DNA from: an uncultured Aureispira sp.
Lineage (GTDB): Bacteria > Bacteroidota > Bacteroidia > Chitinophagales > Saprospiraceae
Direction: 5' to 3'
DNA length: 33,848 nucleotides
Assembly: GCA_905480075.1 (NCBI GenBank)
Contig: CAJQOX010000091.1
Location: 1 to 33,848 of the forward strand
The position numbers were made by a program, and so were the translations under genes. Position 1 is the stretch's first letter. Each line of letters begins with the position of its first letter. The notes under the pieces were generated by a model. That model was not told where the DNA came from. It saw only the letters and a program-made list of their open reading frames with translations, and ran no database searches. Shown here in pieces: positions 16,633 to 25,139 of this stretch.

Positions 16633-16787
16633 CATTTGTCATTTTTGTTCATGTTTTTTATGAAAAAAGCTTTTCTGGGCTATCGGTGATTTACTAATAT
16701 TTCTATTGTTTTAACTCTTTAAGTGATTTGTTTATCAAGTTATTTTATAAATTTATTGACACGCTTATTTACTTAAAACAAATAATT

Positions 16788-17696
16788 ATGATTAGTCTTG
16801 GAGAATATGTATACGAAAAACCCAATTTTAACGATTTCCTTTCATATGTCAGTAAATATGAAGACCTGCCGGGACAGGTAAATAAAAAATATAAAGGGGA
16901 ATGTCCACTATACTGGGCATTGGACGGAGAATTAGGTGAAGTGGCTGCATGGCTGCTTGATAATGGCGCAGAGGCCAATGCCAATTCCGTTTATGCTGCT
17001 GCTCAAAGAGGATTCTTTGATGTATTGAAAAGATTGATAGAAATGGGAGCACCTTATGAAGAATATTTTGCTGTGGGAGGCTTTCCGCCCTTGATTGCTG
17101 CCTGTTGTGAGTCGAGTAAATACTACAGAGGAGACCTGGAAGTTCATAAAACGGTTGACGGAAAAAAAGTGTTGGTTACTGACCAGGATGAAATAGACAA
17201 AATTGCAGGAAAGGACCGCTATGCTGGTTTTGGTAAAATTGTTCCTTATCTACTTGAAAAAGGCGCCAACCCAAATCTTTTAACTCAAAATAAGGACGGT
17301 CTGACTGCCCTTCATTGGTGTGCACATAAAGGGGGGGCGCATCTTGCAAAAATGTTGTTGGATGCTAAGGCAGATCCTAATCTTAAATCGAATGATGGTC
17401 TGATACCCCTGCACTATGCGGCAAGAGGAGATTGGAAAAATGAAGAAGCAAGGTTATTGATCGATCATGGTTCTGATATCAATGCACAGGAAAACTATGG
17501 CTTTACTCCCTTACATGAAGCGGCAGAAAATAAAAGTGAAAATGTATTGAGAATGTTGCTGGAAGCCGGGGCAGATACAACTATTGGTATTACGCAGGGA
17601 TTTAGTCCCTATACATTGGGAGATACTGCCATCGATGTTGCTAAAAAGAAAAGATTTAATAAAATTTCAGCGATCTTTAAAGAGTATTCTTCCTGA
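16788..17696 (+). CDS. Ankyrin-repeat protein
   Basis: 302-residue protein built of ankyrin repeats, used for protein-protein contact. Clear repeats: 'GECPLYWALDGELGEVAAWLLDNGAEANA' (37-66), a diverged stretch with an insert (about 66-160), 'DGLTALHWCAHKGGAHLAKMLLDAKADPN' (170-198), 'DGLIPLHYAARGDWKNEEARLLIDHGSDIN' (203-232), and 'YGFTPLHEAAENKSENVLRMLLEAGADTT' (237-265). The terminal cap contains 'TAIDVAKKKRFNKISAIFKEY'. No signal peptide from this start, so probably cytoplasmic. The frame is open to a TTG at 16728, but the ATG at 16788 is preferred. Partner unknown. Confidence 0.9.
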   Translation: MISLGEYVYEKPNFNDFLSYVSKYEDLPGQVNKKYKGECPLYWALDGELGEVAAWLLDNGAEANANSVYAAAQRGFFDVLKRLIEMGAPYEEYFAVGGFPPLIAACCESSKYYRGDLEVHKTVDGKKVLVTDQDEIDKIAGKDRYAGFGKIVPYLLEKGANPNLLTQNKDGLTALHWCAHKGGAHLAKMLLDAKADPNLKSNDGLIPLHYAARGDWKNEEARLLIDHGSDINAQENYGFTPLHEAAENKSENVLRMLLEAGADTTIGITQGFSPYTLGDTAIDVAKKKRFNKISAIFKEYSS

Positions 17697-17714
17697 TCAG
17701 TCCCATATAGTCAG

Positions 17715-17881
17715 CTAACTGGTATAATTGGTTTTGTCGATGATGACTCCTCCACTTGTCAGGCCACCCCTTCGGTCAGTCAGGTTGAAGAATACCTGAG
17801 GGGAACATTGATATTTTGACCCAATACGATAAGCCCTTGGAAAAGAAAGGACGAAATTAAAATATAAAATGTATAGTTCAT
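17715..17881 (-). pseudogene. Possible remnant of a small secreted-protein gene
   Basis: On the minus strand an ATG at 17881 opens a 33-residue frame to 17780 that begins like a Bacteroidota signal peptide (MNYTFYILISSFLFQGLIVLGQ-NINVPL). In another frame, protein-like sequence continues as 'PQVFFNLTDRRGGLTSGG' then 'VIIDKTNYTS' and ends at a stop at 17715. The pair could be a frameshifted, truncated gene. It lies 11 bp downstream of the M23 gene on the same strand. The family was not recognised and chance is possible. Confidence 0.25.
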
Positions 17882-17892
17882 AAACACCTCTA

Positions 17893-18843
17893 TCAAAGTT
17901 CGTCTAAAAATACAAGTCCGTCAAACTCTTCAGACTTAAAAGGCAGGTCAAGGCGGGGCTTCCTCAAATAGTCTTTTTTGTACATGTTAACTCGATAGTC
18001 GAAACGGGTAGGGTAATAATTCATATGTATTATTGTATGGGCAGCCTTGTGTTTCAGTGGAACTATTGCAGAAAGTATATCCCCTGCACTTTGGGTTTTA
18101 CATTCTGCAATCATTCTGTCAACTTTTTCTTCATTGTATTCCGATGGTGTGAAACTAACGGAATTGTCTGAGGCGGAAGTAGGAAGGTCGCCATTTAGCC
18201 ATAAAGAAACATGGCCTTGATAAGGGAAGGGGTCTATGGGTTCACAGTTTAACCACACATTAAAATGAACATGCGGGATGCCAAAAGGAAAGGTTATCAG
18301 GGCGTCAAGACCGCTATAACCTGAAAGGGCAATTTCCTGCCCCCGGTGAAGAATATCGCCTACTTCTACTAACTTGCGGGCAAGGTGTGCATAACAGGTC
18401 ATCAGGCCATCGCCATGATCAATAAAGATCTTCAGCCCCCCTCGGTTGAACTCAGACATAATTGCCACTACCTCTCCTGCTGCCGCTGTACAGACTGTTG
18501 ACCCCACAGGAATAGCAAAATCTGTCCCGTTGTGGCTGTCATAAGTAAGTCTTTTTCCTCTGTAATCCAGTACCTGAGTTTTTTTGACAGACCAGCCGTT
18601 TTCAATAGGGGTCTGCAGATGATTGACCAGGTTTGAAATGATGATTTGTCGTTTAATATAATGTTTGCCCATCCATAACCGGGGAGAGATCAGCGGGTGG
18701 TATTGTGAAAGAGATGACAACCCAAACTTTGATCCGGGTACATCTTTCTGGCCTAAAACGGCAATTTTTGCCTGGCTCAACCGTTCTTTAAAGGGAGAAA
18801 GGCCAATAGTTTCTTTCCAGAATTTAAGTTTTTGTCTATCCAT
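17893..18843 (-). CDS. M23-family peptidase-like protein without signal peptide
   Basis: 316-residue protein with a LytM/M23 domain in the middle. Candidate zinc ligands are H104 and D108 in 'HNGTDFAIPVG', and H193 in the H191-V-H193 motif 'GIPHVHFNVW', with H153 in 'TCYAHL'. The full M23 set is therefore present. Members normally cut peptidoglycan peptide bridges outside the cytoplasm, but no signal peptide or membrane helix is visible at the N-terminus (MDRQKLKFWKETIGLSPF). Flanking N- and C-terminal regions (about 1-90 and 215-316) were not recognised. Possible explanations are another export route or a non-cell-wall role. It is convergent with the ankyrin gene. Confidence 0.88.
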   Translation of the reverse strand: MDRQKLKFWKETIGLSPFKERLSQAKIAVLGQKDVPGSKFGLSSLSQYHPLISPRLWMGKHYIKRQIIISNLVNHLQTPIENGWSVKKTQVLDYRGKRLTYDSHNGTDFAIPVGSTVCTAAAGEVVAIMSEFNRGGLKIFIDHGDGLMTCYAHLARKLVEVGDILHRGQEIALSGYSGLDALITFPFGIPHVHFNVWLNCEPIDPFPYQGHVSLWLNGDLPTSASDNSVSFTPSEYNEEKVDRMIAECKTQSAGDILSAIVPLKHKAAHTIIHMNYYPTRFDYRVNMYKKDYLRKPRLDLPFKSEEFDGLVFLDEL

Positions 18844-19404
18844 TTATTCTTTATTATAACAAAATCATCTCAGTACTGATTTCTTCAATGTCTGTTTCGT
18901 GTAAACTTATAAAAAATATACTAAAAAAGCAAGATTGTAAATATAGGGCTATTATTACGCTTGGAGTTAAAAAAACAAACATAAGGAGATTGGTTTTATG
19001 GACAGTTTTTAGATTAGTATTTTTTTCTATTTCATTATCATTGTTTTATAAAGAATATGTTTTTAATATAAACTTTATATTAATTCAAAAAAAAACATCC
19101 AGTTAATTTGATTTAATTTATATAATTTTGTATTTTTATACAACGAGCAAATTTTTCTCCCCACCATTAACTGTTCATATTCTTTTCAATAATCAGGAAT
19201 TTTATTTTTGAATATAACAGTACTCTGATAATTCAATAAGTTTGTAAAGTAATATAAGTTGTTCTTTTTATCATGAAGGAATAATATAGCCTTAGAAATT
19301 ATATTTTATTTCTTCCATTATTTTATTCAGACTGCTTATTTTTCTTTTTTATTTATTTTTTGTCCTAATCATTTTAATTAAAACTAAACTAATACAACTA
19401 AATT
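18844..19404. other. AT-rich intergenic region, no convincing gene
   Basis: 561 bp, very AT-rich. A 72-codon frame (18888-19106, plus) encodes a low-complexity hydrophobic and lysine-rich sequence with no recognisable feature and is not called. TAnnTTTG-like boxes occur at 19123-19130 (TAATTTTG) and 19203-19210 (TATTTTTG), neither with a well-spaced TTTG upstream. No RNA gene was recognised. Confidence 0.6.
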
Positions 19405-19971
19405 ATGGAAAAAAAAGTAAAAAGCTTTTGGGATGAACGTTGGGCAATTGTAAAAGCAAAGGCTCCTACCAAAACAAAAGATTATTATTTTTCTGATTAC
19501 GGAAGATTGAAAAGTATTGATAAAGTAACTGAAAATGAATCTTTATTGAACGGTTCAAAAACTATTCAGAATTTCCTTCAGATTAACCTCAAATTAAAAG
19601 ACAATGTGAGACAAGGTTTTTATGTCCATAAGTTAATCGGAGAAGAATTTGTTCCCAAAGAAAGAGACGATCAGAAATTCCTTATCCACTTAGACGGAGA
19701 TAACTTTAATAATCATTACAAGAACCTGCAGTGGATGAGTCAAAGAGAGATGACGGATTTTCAGATCAAAAATGGTGTTTATCATCACGAAAATCGCAAG
19801 CGGTCTGTTAATTATAAAATGAATCCGACCAGGGTTAAATTGTTGAAGAAAAGGCTCAAAGAAGGGAAAACCAAAAAGAAAATTCTCGCTAAATCTTTTG
19901 GAATAACAGTTGAGCAGTTAAGGAAAATTGAGAAAGGGATTGATTGGAAATATGTGACGATTGACGATTGA
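19405..19971 (+). CDS. NUMOD4/HNH-type protein with C-terminal HTH
   Basis: 188-residue protein. The N-terminus (about 8-40, 'WDERWAIVKAKA...DYYFSDYGRLKSI') resembles the NUMOD4 motif that accompanies homing and phage HNH nucleases. The centre (about 72-115) shows 'YVHKLIGEEFVPKE', 'IHLDGDNFNNHYKNLQW': H75, H95, N103 and N107 in an HNH_3-like pattern. A basic C-terminal region ('LKEGKTKKKILAKSFGITVEQLRKIEKG', about 151-178) looks like a helix-turn-helix. A DNA-binding or nicking role is likely, but catalytic competence is unproven. No phage genes or inserted host gene are visible around it, so it may be a domesticated chromosomal copy. Confidence 0.82.
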   Translation: MEKKVKSFWDERWAIVKAKAPTKTKDYYFSDYGRLKSIDKVTENESLLNGSKTIQNFLQINLKLKDNVRQGFYVHKLIGEEFVPKERDDQKFLIHLDGDNFNNHYKNLQWMSQREMTDFQIKNGVYHHENRKRSVNYKMNPTRVKLLKKRLKEGKTKKKILAKSFGITVEQLRKIEKGIDWKYVTIDD

Positions 19972-20042
19972 GTTTCCTCTGATTCTCTTTAAATTTTTCT
20001 TTTTGTATAATAATTAATATTATCATCCTGCGTTCTTTTATT

Positions 20043-20050
20043 TAGATTTG
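20043..20050 (+). promoter_or_regulatory. -7 promoter-like box before P450
   Basis: TAGATTTG, an exact TAnnTTTG match 37 bp before the P450 ATG. No TTG/TTTG at the expected upstream distance, so only partly supported. Confidence 0.35.
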
Positions 20051-20087
20051 AATTTATTAATTATTTACTGATCGGCATCTTATTATA

Positions 20088-21158
20088 ATGCAAATAAAAA
20101 CACCTGAAAATCGTATTTCATGGAGTGAAAATCTCTCTGCATGGCTAGTTTGGCAATATGCAGATGTTGTAAATGTTCTGAATGACAGACGGTTTTCTGC
20201 CAATGCGGCAAATTTTGAGCACCAAACTGTTCAGTTGCCTGTTGAAGAAGATGTTTCTTCTTCTGACCATGAGCTTGTCAACAGGATTCAAAAGCCACTT
20301 CTATGGTCAGGAGAACAAATGCGACAGATTGTTGAAAACAAATGCCTTAGTCTGAAAAAAAAGAATAGTTTTGATTTGCAAAAAGACCTTATTACTCCTT
20401 CTTGTAACATTCTTACTTTACTTTTAACGGGTTGCGATGTGAAGGGTTCCGAAGCTGAAAAATTGATTGAAAATGCGCAGACGGTTTTCATTAATGTCAG
20501 CGATCATGGACGTAAAAAAGCAGAGAACGCAACGGTCGAATTATCAAATTTTTTTTTGCACCACATTAATTTTCTCAGGGAAAACCCCGGAGATGATTTT
20601 GTCAGTATTTTCGCAAAAAGCAATCAACCGGTACATGTCCTCTTGTCTCCCGTCATTCAGATGTTTGTAGGTTTGTCTACTTCACTTCCTTTATTGTTGG
20701 GGAATATCATGCTTTCCCTTTTGGAAAATCATGATCAGGCAGAACGATACCTGAAATCGCAAAAAGCTTCAGTCAGCGAATTATTGCGTTATGCCGGACC
20801 TGCACAGATAGTGTACCGGCTTGCATTGCAACATGTTGAAATTGGAGGTCATCAATTCAGAAGGGGGGATCGTCTTGGTCTTTTGTTATCCTCTGCCAAC
20901 AAAGACAAAGATGTTTTTATAAATCCCGATATCCTTGATTTAGAAAGAAAGGCCGTAGCACATTTAAGTTTTGGTAAAGGGATACATGCCTGTTTAGGTG
21001 CACCGGTTATACGCAAGGCAGTAGAAATTATCCCTTTTAGTATTTTATCGTGTTTTAAGGATCTGAAAGTTGATATAGCGAATATATCATGGGGCGGCAG
21101 TCATACAATCAGTGGAATTACAGTACTGCCGGTTTTAAAAAACATCAATAATCTTTAG
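20088..21158 (+). CDS. Cytochrome P450
   Basis: 356-residue soluble P450, shorter than the usual ~400 because the N-terminal region is reduced. Signature parts: 'SAWLVWQYADVVNVLNDRRFSANA' near the N-terminus, K-helix E231-L-L-R234, and heme loop F295-G-K-G-I-H300-A-C302-L-G with C302 as the heme thiolate. The I-helix reads 'QMFVGLSTSLPLLLGNIML': the acidic residue normally before Thr (AG-x-[DE]-T) is Ser197, with Thr198 kept. This may change proton delivery. Substrate and redox partner are unknown; no ferredoxin gene is nearby. It stands alone on the plus strand, between the HNH gene and a lipoprotein. Confidence 0.95.
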   Translation: MQIKTPENRISWSENLSAWLVWQYADVVNVLNDRRFSANAANFEHQTVQLPVEEDVSSSDHELVNRIQKPLLWSGEQMRQIVENKCLSLKKKNSFDLQKDLITPSCNILTLLLTGCDVKGSEAEKLIENAQTVFINVSDHGRKKAENATVELSNFFLHHINFLRENPGDDFVSIFAKSNQPVHVLLSPVIQMFVGLSTSLPLLLGNIMLSLLENHDQAERYLKSQKASVSELLRYAGPAQIVYRLALQHVEIGGHQFRRGDRLGLLLSSANKDKDVFINPDILDLERKAVAHLSFGKGIHACLGAPVIRKAVEIIPFSILSCFKDLKVDIANISWGGSHTISGITVLPVLKNINNL

Positions 21159-21333
21159 AAACGATCCCCCGTTTTGTGGAGTTATTTTTCTGAAATAATA
21201 AAAAAACCTTATCTTAACAACAATTAATAATATTTGTATAAACAGCTGAACTCTAAAAAGGAATAATAATTGCCTTATTCTCAATATTAATATTATTTCA
21301 TCACTTTTACAGCTGCTAAACAATCATTCTGTT

Positions 21334-21810
21334 ATGAAAAATATTTTCCTGCATCTTTGTTTTTCCATGTTTTTTGTTTTTTCTGCCTGTACTGATGTTG
21401 CTGCAGATTCTGGTAGAATAATCAATTCACCATATTGCAATTCTTGTAATCTTACTGACTACATTCCTGCACCTGAAGGCTTGAAAATAACCTATGAAGA
21501 ATTTATAGAAAAAATGTCCTATTATCTGGATATGATGAAAGAGGATGAAGAATTTACAAAGGAAGAATATATAGAAATAATACTGATAGACAATACTTAT
21601 TTCTTGTTTATGAGTAAATCAAACCCACGATATAAAATAAATACTCACAAAGACTATCTCGATTTTTTACAACATTATATGGAGGATATCCTTAAGGTAC
21701 TTGATGCAAAGGAACAGGGGTGTAATGGTGGTTTTTACTCAAAAAAACACAATCTTTGTATTGGGGGGACGGCCCCTGATAAAAACTCTGTCTATGAAAT
21801 TATTGATTAA
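21334..21810 (+). CDS. Hypothetical lipoprotein
   Basis: 158-residue predicted lipoprotein: signal peptide MKNIFLHLCFSMFFVFSAC with C19 as lipidation site. The mature part is acidic and helical ('YEEFIEKMSYYLDMMKEDEEFTKEEYIEIILID') with additional cysteines (NSPYCNSCN and GCNGGFYSKKHNLC) that could form disulfides or bind metal. Family not recognised. Transcribed after the P450 gene with a 175-bp gap. Downstream is a 936-bp gene-poor stretch. Confidence 0.8.
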   Translation: MKNIFLHLCFSMFFVFSACTDVAADSGRIINSPYCNSCNLTDYIPAPEGLKITYEEFIEKMSYYLDMMKEDEEFTKEEYIEIILIDNTYFLFMSKSNPRYKINTHKDYLDFLQHYMEDILKVLDAKEQGCNGGFYSKKHNLCIGGTAPDKNSVYEIID

Positions 21811-22115
21811 TTGTCTTTTTTAAATTTATATCAACAGGTTGCGCTAAGATATTGATTTTCATTATGTTGCGAAATAGTTTGAGGCCGGAGCTATAAGAGC
21901 CTGCCCCTTTTTTGTCCATGATATGATTGTAGCAAAACCCTTGTGGAAACAGAAGCTTGACTGCCTTGAAAGTACAAGGAAAATAGGCTTTATTTTCTTT
22001 TTATAAGGAGAAGCGGACGTTAAGGAAACTGCAGGCCTTTTTAATCCTTATTTTGAATAGTAGTTTACCGTTAAATAAAAATAAAATCACTGATTTCAAT
22101 TTACTGAGATGACTT

Positions 22116-22139
22116 AAGAAGTTTCGTCGGAAACTTCTT
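22116..22139. other. Perfect 10-bp hairpin
   Basis: AAGAAGTTTC (22116-22125), loop GTCG, GAAACTTCTT (22130-22139). No long T-tract follows. It could be a terminator for upstream transcription or a structured leader element. Confidence 0.5.
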
Positions 22140-22314
22140 TGTATCTATATCTGTCACTTGATTATTAAATGTGAACTTAATAAACCTCCCTTTGTGAAAA
22201 TAACCCTTTTTTATGTTTTGTGTCAAGTATAGTTAACTAATAATAGTTAAATACACTTATGTTCTCTAATGGGTGTTTTGAATGATACATTAGGGGGTGT
22301 TTTTTTTGATTGTA

Positions 22315-22348
22315 TTTGTTAGGGTCTTTTTTTAAGATGCTAATTTTG
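22315..22348 (+). promoter_or_regulatory. Candidate promoter of the kelch operon
   Basis: TTTG (22315-22318), 22-bp spacer, TAATTTTG (22341-22348, exact TAnnTTTG). If used for the operon it gives a leader of about 390 bases before the ATG at 22747. Another exact -7 box (22618-22625) lies nearer but lacks a spaced TTTG. Confidence 0.45.
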
Positions 22349-22746
22349 CACTGAAATACAATGTGTTATTGATATAATGGCCTAAGACTTAAAAATATCA
22401 GGACTTGTTTTAGTTGCTTTGGTTTGTTTTACTGTCGCTTGAAATGAACAAAATTATATATTTTGAATGAGGCTTGCGAACTATTTTGTAAATGAAAAAT
22501 TTGTAAGCTTTAAATATTTAATTACCTTAGGCAGGTCAATACCCACCTTGATTCTTAATTTGAATATTTGTTTTCATACTCTTTGTTATGATTTAATACA
22601 ATAATCCCTTCTGTATTTAATTTTGAAAATATTTTTTGTCTTTTTTAATCACAAAATTATCCTTCAATCGTTTTTTATGTAAATCTAACCTGTTGAATGT
22701 TTTTTTTTGATATTAAAAAACAAAATATAATTAAAATTTATTTGCA

Positions 22747-23910
22747 ATGAAAAAAAATCTCCTGATTGTCCTTTGTGTTATTTTTTACCACTATACTTAT
22801 TCACAGTATTGCACATCGGGAGGGGCCTTATCAAACATAGATTCTAACACGGAAAGTGTAAATCTTATTGGTTCCGGTGGAAGTGCTATTGTGTATACAG
22901 GTTGTCCGGGAGTAGTCGGAGTTGAGGATCAGACGGCAGGTCAACAGGTTGTGTTAAATGTTGGGAATAGCTATGTTGCTTATGTGCAATTCGGAACCTG
23001 TGGAGATAATTATGCCGGTTTTGGAGAAGCATGGATAGATTTTAACAATAATCAGATTTTTGAAACTACTGAATCGATAGGTTCCTGGCAGGGAACCCCG
23101 CCTACCTCACTGTCTGCCTTTAATTTTACTGTGCCTTCAATGGCAATAAACGGAAATGTCAGAATGAGGGTCATGCAGAGTGAGGATGCTACTAGTTTGC
23201 CTTTAGATCCTTGTGCTACTTTTAATTGGGGGTCAGTAGTTGATTTTTCTGTTTCATTGCAAAATGGAGTCGGCTGTGCAGGATATTATGGGGACAACAT
23301 TGCCGATGCCATTGAAGTAGCTGCCTATCCTTATGCTGATACAAACAGTACGGCGGTCTGTTATTCCAGTTATTCTTATGTTTACAGTTCCCCTGATGTG
23401 TTTTATCTGGCAGTACTTGACCCCACTAAAGATTCTTTAAAAGTTTCCCTTTGCGATTCAGATTTCGACACGCACCTTTCTATTCAAAATACTTCAGGAG
23501 ACGTTATTTTTTATAATGACGATCATGCAGCTTGTTCACCGCACTCGGAAATCCTTTTCCCTACCTCCGGACTCGATAGTGTTTATATAATTGTAGAAGG
23601 CTGGAATTACCTTACAGGGAATTATATTCTGACTATTGATCACGATTATACGAATTCCGTTTTACATCTTGAGAATTTACCTGAAAATAAACATACTTAT
23701 ACTGTATATCCGAACCCGGCTGTCAATAGAATTCATATTAAGGATGTTTTGCCTGAATCGATAGATGTTTACTCTGTTTCCGGAAGTAAAATGCAAGTAC
23801 ATGGACAGAATTCATCTTCTGTTGATATTTCGGTATTGCCTGCAGGAATCTATCTGTTAGAGTTTGTTTATAAAGGGCATTATTTCAGAGAAAAATTTGT
23901 AAAACAATGA
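22747..23910 (+). CDS. GEVED-domain protein with T9SS type A sorting domain
   Basis: 387-residue secreted protein. Signal peptide MKKNLLIVLCVIFYHYTYSQ. A GEVED-type beta domain (about 60-172) contains 'AGFGEAWIDFNNNQIFE' and 'NVRMRVMQSED'. A second beta domain (about 177-300, 'DVFYLAVLDPTKDSLKVSLCDSDFDTHLSIQNTSGDVI') resembles the pre-peptidase C-terminal (PPC) fold. The C-terminus (about 316-387) is a T9SS type A sorting domain starting 'YTVYPNPAVNRIHI' and ending 'AGIYLLEFVYKGHYFREKFVKQ'. Expected to be exported by the Sec system and then T9SS to the cell surface or medium. First gene of the kelch operon; its stop overlaps the next start by four bases (ATGA). Confidence 0.92.
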   Translation: MKKNLLIVLCVIFYHYTYSQYCTSGGALSNIDSNTESVNLIGSGGSAIVYTGCPGVVGVEDQTAGQQVVLNVGNSYVAYVQFGTCGDNYAGFGEAWIDFNNNQIFETTESIGSWQGTPPTSLSAFNFTVPSMAINGNVRMRVMQSEDATSLPLDPCATFNWGSVVDFSVSLQNGVGCAGYYGDNIADAIEVAAYPYADTNSTAVCYSSYSYVYSSPDVFYLAVLDPTKDSLKVSLCDSDFDTHLSIQNTSGDVIFYNDDHAACSPHSEILFPTSGLDSVYIIVEGWNYLTGNYILTIDHDYTNSVLHLENLPENKHTYTVYPNPAVNRIHIKDVLPESIDVYSVSGSKMQVHGQNSSSVDISVLPAGIYLLEFVYKGHYFREKFVKQ

Positions 23911-25127
23911 AACTCCTACTTTCATTACTATTTATTTTAATCACCTTTCAGATCAGTATTGCTGATTCTACAACCTGGGTTCAAAAAGCCAATATGGAAG
24001 CAGTTGCCCGTCACCGATGTAATGATTTTGCTATTGGCCATAAGGGTTATTTTGGTCTGGGGCATCATAATTCTGTTGCCGGAGTAAATAATGTATTTTC
24101 AGATATCTGGGAGTATGACCCTGCCACTGACAGCTGGACACAAAAGGCAGATTATGGTCAGGGTGAAATTTATCATGCCTTTGATTTTGTTATTGGCAAT
24201 AAGGCCTATATTGGCTGCGGACGAAATTCCGGAGGCACACAGTTCAGGGCGATGTGGATGTTTGACCCTGTTGCCAATACCTGGACTAAAAAAGCAGATT
24301 TTCCGGGTTCAGCCCGTTCCGGTCCCAAGGCCTTTGTTATTAACGGAATTGCCTATGCAGGGTCAGGAATTGCAAATTTCGGCTCAGATGATAATGCTTT
24401 TTATGCCTACAACCCAATCACAGATAACTGGTCTCAGAAAGCAGATTTTCCTGGAAGTATTAGAAATGACGGAGTTGCATTTTCTATTAATAATATTGGT
24501 TATTATGGTACCGGTAACGGTGACCTTGGTTCCTCAAAAGATTTCTATGCCTACAACCCACAGACAAATACATGGACACAAAAGGCAAATGTTGGCCTTA
24601 TTAACAGGGGGGCTGCAATAGGCTTTGTAATCAATAACCTGGGGTATATTATGACCGGAGTAGGTTTTGGGATGGACTTTAATGATGTGTGGGAGTATAA
24701 TCCACTGACAAATACCTGGTTGCAGATTGGAGATTTCCCCGGAACCAAAAGGCATTTTATGGCTTCATTCGTTATTATGGACAAAGCTTATTGTGGTTCG
24801 GGAACAAGCGGAATTAATTTTAACGATTTATGGGTTTTTAATTCAAAGTTTAAATCTTCCTCTAAAAGAAATTATGACTCCAATGTAATATATGATTATT
24901 CAAATGGCAAAATATATATAAAATCTGATAAGGATTTAGTAGCTGAAGATTTGGATAATCCTCTGACTTTAAAAGTACTGAATACTGAGGGGCTGTCACT
25001 TAAAGTTTTTCCTTTTCAGGGAAAGATAACTTCTTTTGATTATACTGACCTTCCTAAAGGAATTTATTTTTACCAGATTCACAGCGATCAAAAGATGCTT
25101 CAGTACGGACGTTTTGAAATTTTATAG
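23907..25127 (+). CDS. Kelch-repeat protein with degenerate T9SS sorting domain
   Basis: 406-residue secreted protein. A signal peptide (MKLLLSLLFILITFQISIAD) precedes about six kelch units (about 23-315) of the pattern 'W.YDP.T..W.QKADF.G.....AF.I....Y.G.G', for example 'IWEYDPATDSWTQKADYG', 'MWMFDPVANTWTKKADFPG' and 'VWEYNPLTNTWLQIGDFPG'. They should close as a six-bladed beta-propeller. The C-terminal ~80 residues end in 'LPKGIYFYQIHSDQKMLQYGRFEIL', typical of T9SS type A domains, but lack the usual 'YPNP' start. Likely a surface or secreted binding protein; no galactose-oxidase catalytic residues were identified. Co-translated with the GEVED gene (4-bp overlap). Confidence 0.93.
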   Translation: MKLLLSLLFILITFQISIADSTTWVQKANMEAVARHRCNDFAIGHKGYFGLGHHNSVAGVNNVFSDIWEYDPATDSWTQKADYGQGEIYHAFDFVIGNKAYIGCGRNSGGTQFRAMWMFDPVANTWTKKADFPGSARSGPKAFVINGIAYAGSGIANFGSDDNAFYAYNPITDNWSQKADFPGSIRNDGVAFSINNIGYYGTGNGDLGSSKDFYAYNPQTNTWTQKANVGLINRGAAIGFVINNLGYIMTGVGFGMDFNDVWEYNPLTNTWLQIGDFPGTKRHFMASFVIMDKAYCGSGTSGINFNDLWVFNSKFKSSSKRNYDSNVIYDYSNGKIYIKSDKDLVAEDLDNPLTLKVLNTEGLSLKVFPFQGKITSFDYTDLPKGIYFYQIHSDQKMLQYGRFEIL

Positions 25128-25139
25128 ATAAAATGTAAT

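Larger units (their letters stand above)
21811..22746. other. 936-bp gene-poor region before the kelch operon
   Basis: No convincing gene. On the minus strand a frame open from about 22003 to 21800 encodes protein-like text ('YFPCTFKAVKLLFPQGFCYN' then 'HIMDKKGAGSYSSGLKLFRN') with its only ATG at 21919 (39 residues). This may be a decayed gene or chance. The rest is AT-rich with a perfect hairpin (22116-22139), repeated ATAGTTAA motifs (about 22230-22250), an imperfect direct repeat around 22267-22310 and a promoter-like pair at 22315-22348. Confidence 0.5.

Noticed and set aside
16728-16787. TTG start extending the ankyrin protein
   Set aside because: The extension is AT-rich and encodes a hydrophobic stretch unlike an ankyrin protein; the ATG at 16788 is preferred.
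18888-19106. 72-codon plus-strand ORF in the AT-rich gap
   Set aside because: No domain, signal or promoter support; composition fits random AT-rich DNA.
21854-22060. Insertion-sequence remnant before the kelch operon
   Set aside because: No terminal inverted repeats, target duplication or recognisable transposase motif could be seen; kept only as possible decayed coding sequence.
24091-24621. 176-codon ORF inside the first kelch gene
   Set aside because: It is an out-of-frame shadow of the repetitive kelch coding sequence.
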